From Deltaproteobacteria bacterium (GTDB taxonomy: Bacteria; Desulfobacterota; Desulfobacteria; Desulfobacterales; Desulfosarcinaceae): 45,309 nucleotides of DNA. The notes beneath the pieces were generated by a model, which worked only from the letters and a program-made list of their open reading frames with translations, was not told where the DNA came from and made no database searches. Position 1 is the first letter of the stretch, and each line of letters starts with the position of its first letter. Shown here in pieces: positions 43,173 to 45,309 of the stretch. The position numbers and the translations under genes are program-made. The DNA is taken from contig JAHLLR010000039.1 in the NCBI GenBank assembly GCA_020444075.1, positions 1-45,309 of the forward strand, written 5' to 3'.

Positions 43173-44116
43173 GAAACCTTCCTGATCGGTTTGAACTTGG
43201 TCACGGCCCCGCCGGTACTCTTCTCGATCATGTTGCCGTTGAGGTCGTAGTCGTAGGTAACATCATCGTAACCGCCCAGCTCGTTGTCCTCGTTGTAGGC
43301 CCACTCGCTGAATGTATCGTTTGATGTCAGCCGGTTACCCACATCGTCGTAGGTAAAGGCCTCGTCGGCCTGAACCGGGTTGTCCACATCGGTCAAGCGG
43401 TACCGGTCGTCATAGGCGTAACCGTAATCCCCATGCTCGGTGGCCTTGGCGGTGATGTTGTCCATCCTGTCATACTCAAAGGCGTAGTTCAAGACCGGGT
43501 TGGACGCCGGGTCCTTGGCAGTGATCTGCTTGACCCGCATGAGCGGATCGTAGTCGAATTCTTTAGTTCCGCCGCCGGGCAGCAACATGGATGCCGGACG
43601 GTTCCACTTATACTCGCCGATGGTCAGCATGCCCGCATTGGGAATCTGCACGGCAGCAAGCTGGTTGTTGGCGTCGTACAGGTAGCCGTAAGCAATGCCG
43701 TCCGGACCGGTGTAGGTCTTTTTCAGTCCGTTATCGTAATAGGTGTACCCGCTGCTCAGGCTGAAAGCACCGTAGTTCACGGTCTCGCCAGTCTTGCGGT
43801 ACAAGGTGTCGTAAGTGTAGACCGCGGATGTAGTGCCGTCGTCGTAGCCGGTGAGGTTGCCCAGCTTGTCGTAGGTGAAAACAACGGTTTTGACAGGATT
43901 GACATGATCGACAGGATTGAAATAGCGGATTTCGGCCAGGCGGCCGGCATCATCATAGATGTATGCGGTCCGCTGGTTCTTGGCGTCGATCTTCTCCACC
44001 AGGTTGCCGGCGTCATCGTAGGCGTACCGGGTTTGGGAGCCGCGCGGCCGAGTCTCTTTGACCAGGCGGTTATTGGCGTCGTATTCGAACCCTCGTCCGA
44101 AATTCGGTTTGTAATT
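43151..44116 (-). pseudogene. YD-repeat (Rhs-like) protein remnant
   Basis: A frame open from a stop at 44117-44119 to 43151 (about 321 residues) made of tandem YD repeats: RYAYDDAGNLVEKIDA, YIYDDAGRLAEIRYF, FTYDKLGNLTGYDDGT, FEYDRMDNITAKA, FTYDDVGNRLTS and YDYDLNGNMIEKSTGG. There is no start codon or ribosome-binding site at its 5' end, and after ..GAVTKF it leaves the repeat pattern where transposase sequence begins. Both ends are therefore lost: an internal slice of a large Rhs or wall-associated protein. Confidence 0.8.
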
Positions 44117-44121
44117 TTAGA

Positions 44122-44150
44122 CTTGTCGGTTGATTTTCCAACAAGGTTTT
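44122..44150. terminator. hairpin terminator beyond the ubiB-like gene
   Basis: CTTGTCGG / CCAACAAG, 8-bp stem with one G-U pair, 8-nt loop; GTTTTT follows on the plus strand. It lies between the UbiB-like gene stop and the YD remnant. Confidence 0.4.
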
Positions 44151-44157
44151 TGAACGA

Positions 44158-45309
44158 TTACAGTTTCCCCTTTTTGATAATCGCCACCAGCAGCCAGATA
44201 CCCATGACGGCGGCGGCGAGAAAACCGATGATGCCGATGAGGGAGATGCCGTAGAACAGCGGCGGGGTCTTGGAGATGACGATCAGCGCCGAACCGATGA
44301 TCAGTGAGGCGATGATGATGGAAAAGGAGATGCGGTTGCTGATCTGATCGTGGGTGTGGAGCATGCTCTCCATGCTTTTCAGCTCCAGCATGAAGGTGAA
44401 TTTCTTCTGGCGGATCGTGCGGGTGATCTCCAGCAGGTCTTTGGGGAACTCCTGCACGAAGTCCATGTACTGGGCGAAAATACTCAAGGCGTCGCTGCCC
44501 AGACGTTTGGGAGAAAAGCGTGAGAGTTTGACCTGCCGGATAAAGGGCTCGGCGTGGGCGATCATGTCGAAATCGGGATCCAGCGACAGGCCCACCCCTT
44601 CGACGGTGCTGAGGGCCTTCATCATCAGGAAAATTTCCGGCGGAATGCGCAGCCGGTGCTGGGCGGCAAGCTCCAGCATGCTCTGCAGCAGCCGGCCGAT
44701 CTGGATATCCTTGAGCGGCTTGTAGAGATGCTCTCCCATGAAGTCGGCCACGTCCTTTCCCAGCAGTCGCAGGTCGGGTTCCTCGTCCCACAGGGTCAGC
44801 TTGAGCAGTACCTGGGAGGTACGCGGTTCATCCCGTCGCACCACGGCGTCCACCAGTTCCACAAAGTTCTCGCGGGTATTGCGGTCCACGGTGCCCATCA
44901 TGCCGAAATCCAGCAGGCAGATCACGTTGTTGGGCAGGACGAAGAGATTGCCGGGGTGGGGATCGGCGTGGAAGAAGCCGTGCTGGAAAATCTGGGTCAG
45001 CAGGATGTCGGCGCCTCGCCGCGTGATCAGCTGACGGTCGTAGCCGTTCTGATCAAGCCGGTCCAGCAGGGAAACCTTGATGCCGTCCACGTATTCGGTG
45101 GTCAGCACACGCTGGGTGGTGATTTCCCGGTACACCTTGGGAATGTATACCGTGTCGTCGTGCAGGAAAGCACCGGCCACCCGCTCCATGCTGGTCGCCT
45201 CGAGGGTGTAATCCATTTCCTTTTCGATGGATCGGGCGAACTCCTCGACAATTTTCACCGGACGGTGGTGGGCCAGCTCTTCGATGTGGCGTTCGGCCAG
45301 GGTGGCCAG
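44158..45309 (-). CDS. UbiB/ABC1-family atypical kinase (5' part outside window)
   Basis: The frame is open to the window edge, so the gene is 5'-partial; 383 residues are visible. ABC1 kinase motifs: FHADPHPGNLFVL and ICLLDFGMMG (metal-binding DFG). Two membrane segments close the protein (ISFSIIIASLIIGSALIVI and GIIGFLAAAVMGIWLLVAI), as in UbiB. Family members act as ATPases in quinone synthesis or lipid handling. Ends 41 bp before the YD remnant. Confidence 0.93.
   Translation of the reverse strand: MATLAERHIEELAHHRPVKIVEEFARSIEKEMDYTLEATSMERVAGAFLHDDTVYIPKVYREITTQRVLTTEYVDGIKVSLLDRLDQNGYDRQLITRRGADILLTQIFQHGFFHADPHPGNLFVLPNNVICLLDFGMMGTVDRNTRENFVELVDAVVRRDEPRTSQVLLKLTLWDEEPDLRLLGKDVADFMGEHLYKPLKDIQIGRLLQSMLELAAQHRLRIPPEIFLMMKALSTVEGVGLSLDPDFDMIAHAEPFIRQVKLSRFSPKRLGSDALSIFAQYMDFVQEFPKDLLEITRTIRQKKFTFMLELKSMESMLHTHDQISNRISFSIIIASLIIGSALIVISKTPPLFYGISLIGIIGFLAAAVMGIWLLVAIIKKGKL

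Overview
The window looks like a chromosomal piece of a GC-rich, probably strictly anaerobic Deltaproteobacterium (Desulfobacterota; Desulfosarcina/Desulfobacteraceae-like). This rests on the gene mix (tungsten-type aldehyde ferredoxin oxidoreductase, polyferredoxin, non-pyrrolysine MttB-family methyltransferase, many sigma-54 enhancer-binding proteins, TrmD-side extra RNA methyltransferase) and is an inference, not a phylogenetic result.

Left third (1-21.7 kb): a catabolic island for quaternary or N-methylated amines. One minus-strand operon runs polyferredoxin, BCCT transporter, aldehyde:ferredoxin oxidoreductase, FAD amine oxidoreductase, TIM-barrel protein, MttB-like methyltransferase, and possibly a further gene cut by the window edge. 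Upstream are two overlapping sigma-54 activator genes and an RpiR-type repressor gene. Divergent from these, on the plus strand, are a complete sarcosine oxidase operon (soxB-D-A-G), a second DAO-family flavoprotein and both ETF subunits. The simplest reading is: import betaine-like compounds, demethylate stepwise (corrinoid route and/or flavin route), hand methyl groups to tetrahydrofolate, and send electrons to ETF and ferredoxin rather than oxygen. Two copies of a GGACAT-AA-ATGTCC palindrome sit about 110 and 180 bp upstream of a -24/-12-like promoter ahead of the ferredoxin operon, the geometry expected for the adjacent activators.

Middle (21.8-31.6 kb): a lysine-rich hypothetical gene, then housekeeping. 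On the minus strand lies the translation/secretion cluster ffh-rpsP-khpA-rimM-trmD-RNA methyltransferase-rplS-rnhB-yraN-rsmI-phosphopantetheinyl transferase, followed by rlmN (plus) and a PP-loop thiolation-like gene (minus).

Right third (32.2-45.3 kb): a three-subunit molybdenum hydroxylase of the xanthine dehydrogenase family (plus); a minus-strand signalling block (GAF protein, UspA, membrane adenylate/guanylate cyclase, FHA protein, CHASE2-Ser/Thr kinase); a scar in which a 5'-truncated REP-associated-type transposase is joined to a YD-repeat (Rhs-like) remnant; and the 3' part of a UbiB/ABC1 kinase gene.

The most unexpected signal is not a gene. At least six intergenic spots (2.5, 11.5, 17.4, 24.4, 30.5 and 36.0 kb) hold degenerate tandem arrays with a strict 7-bp (once 8-bp) period, mostly in two opposed arms. 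They touch or overlap the 3' ends of genes and in several cases supply the stop codon itself. A 143-bp foldback element between soxB and soxD and a perfect 17-bp hairpin before the molybdenum hydroxylase are further non-coding structures.
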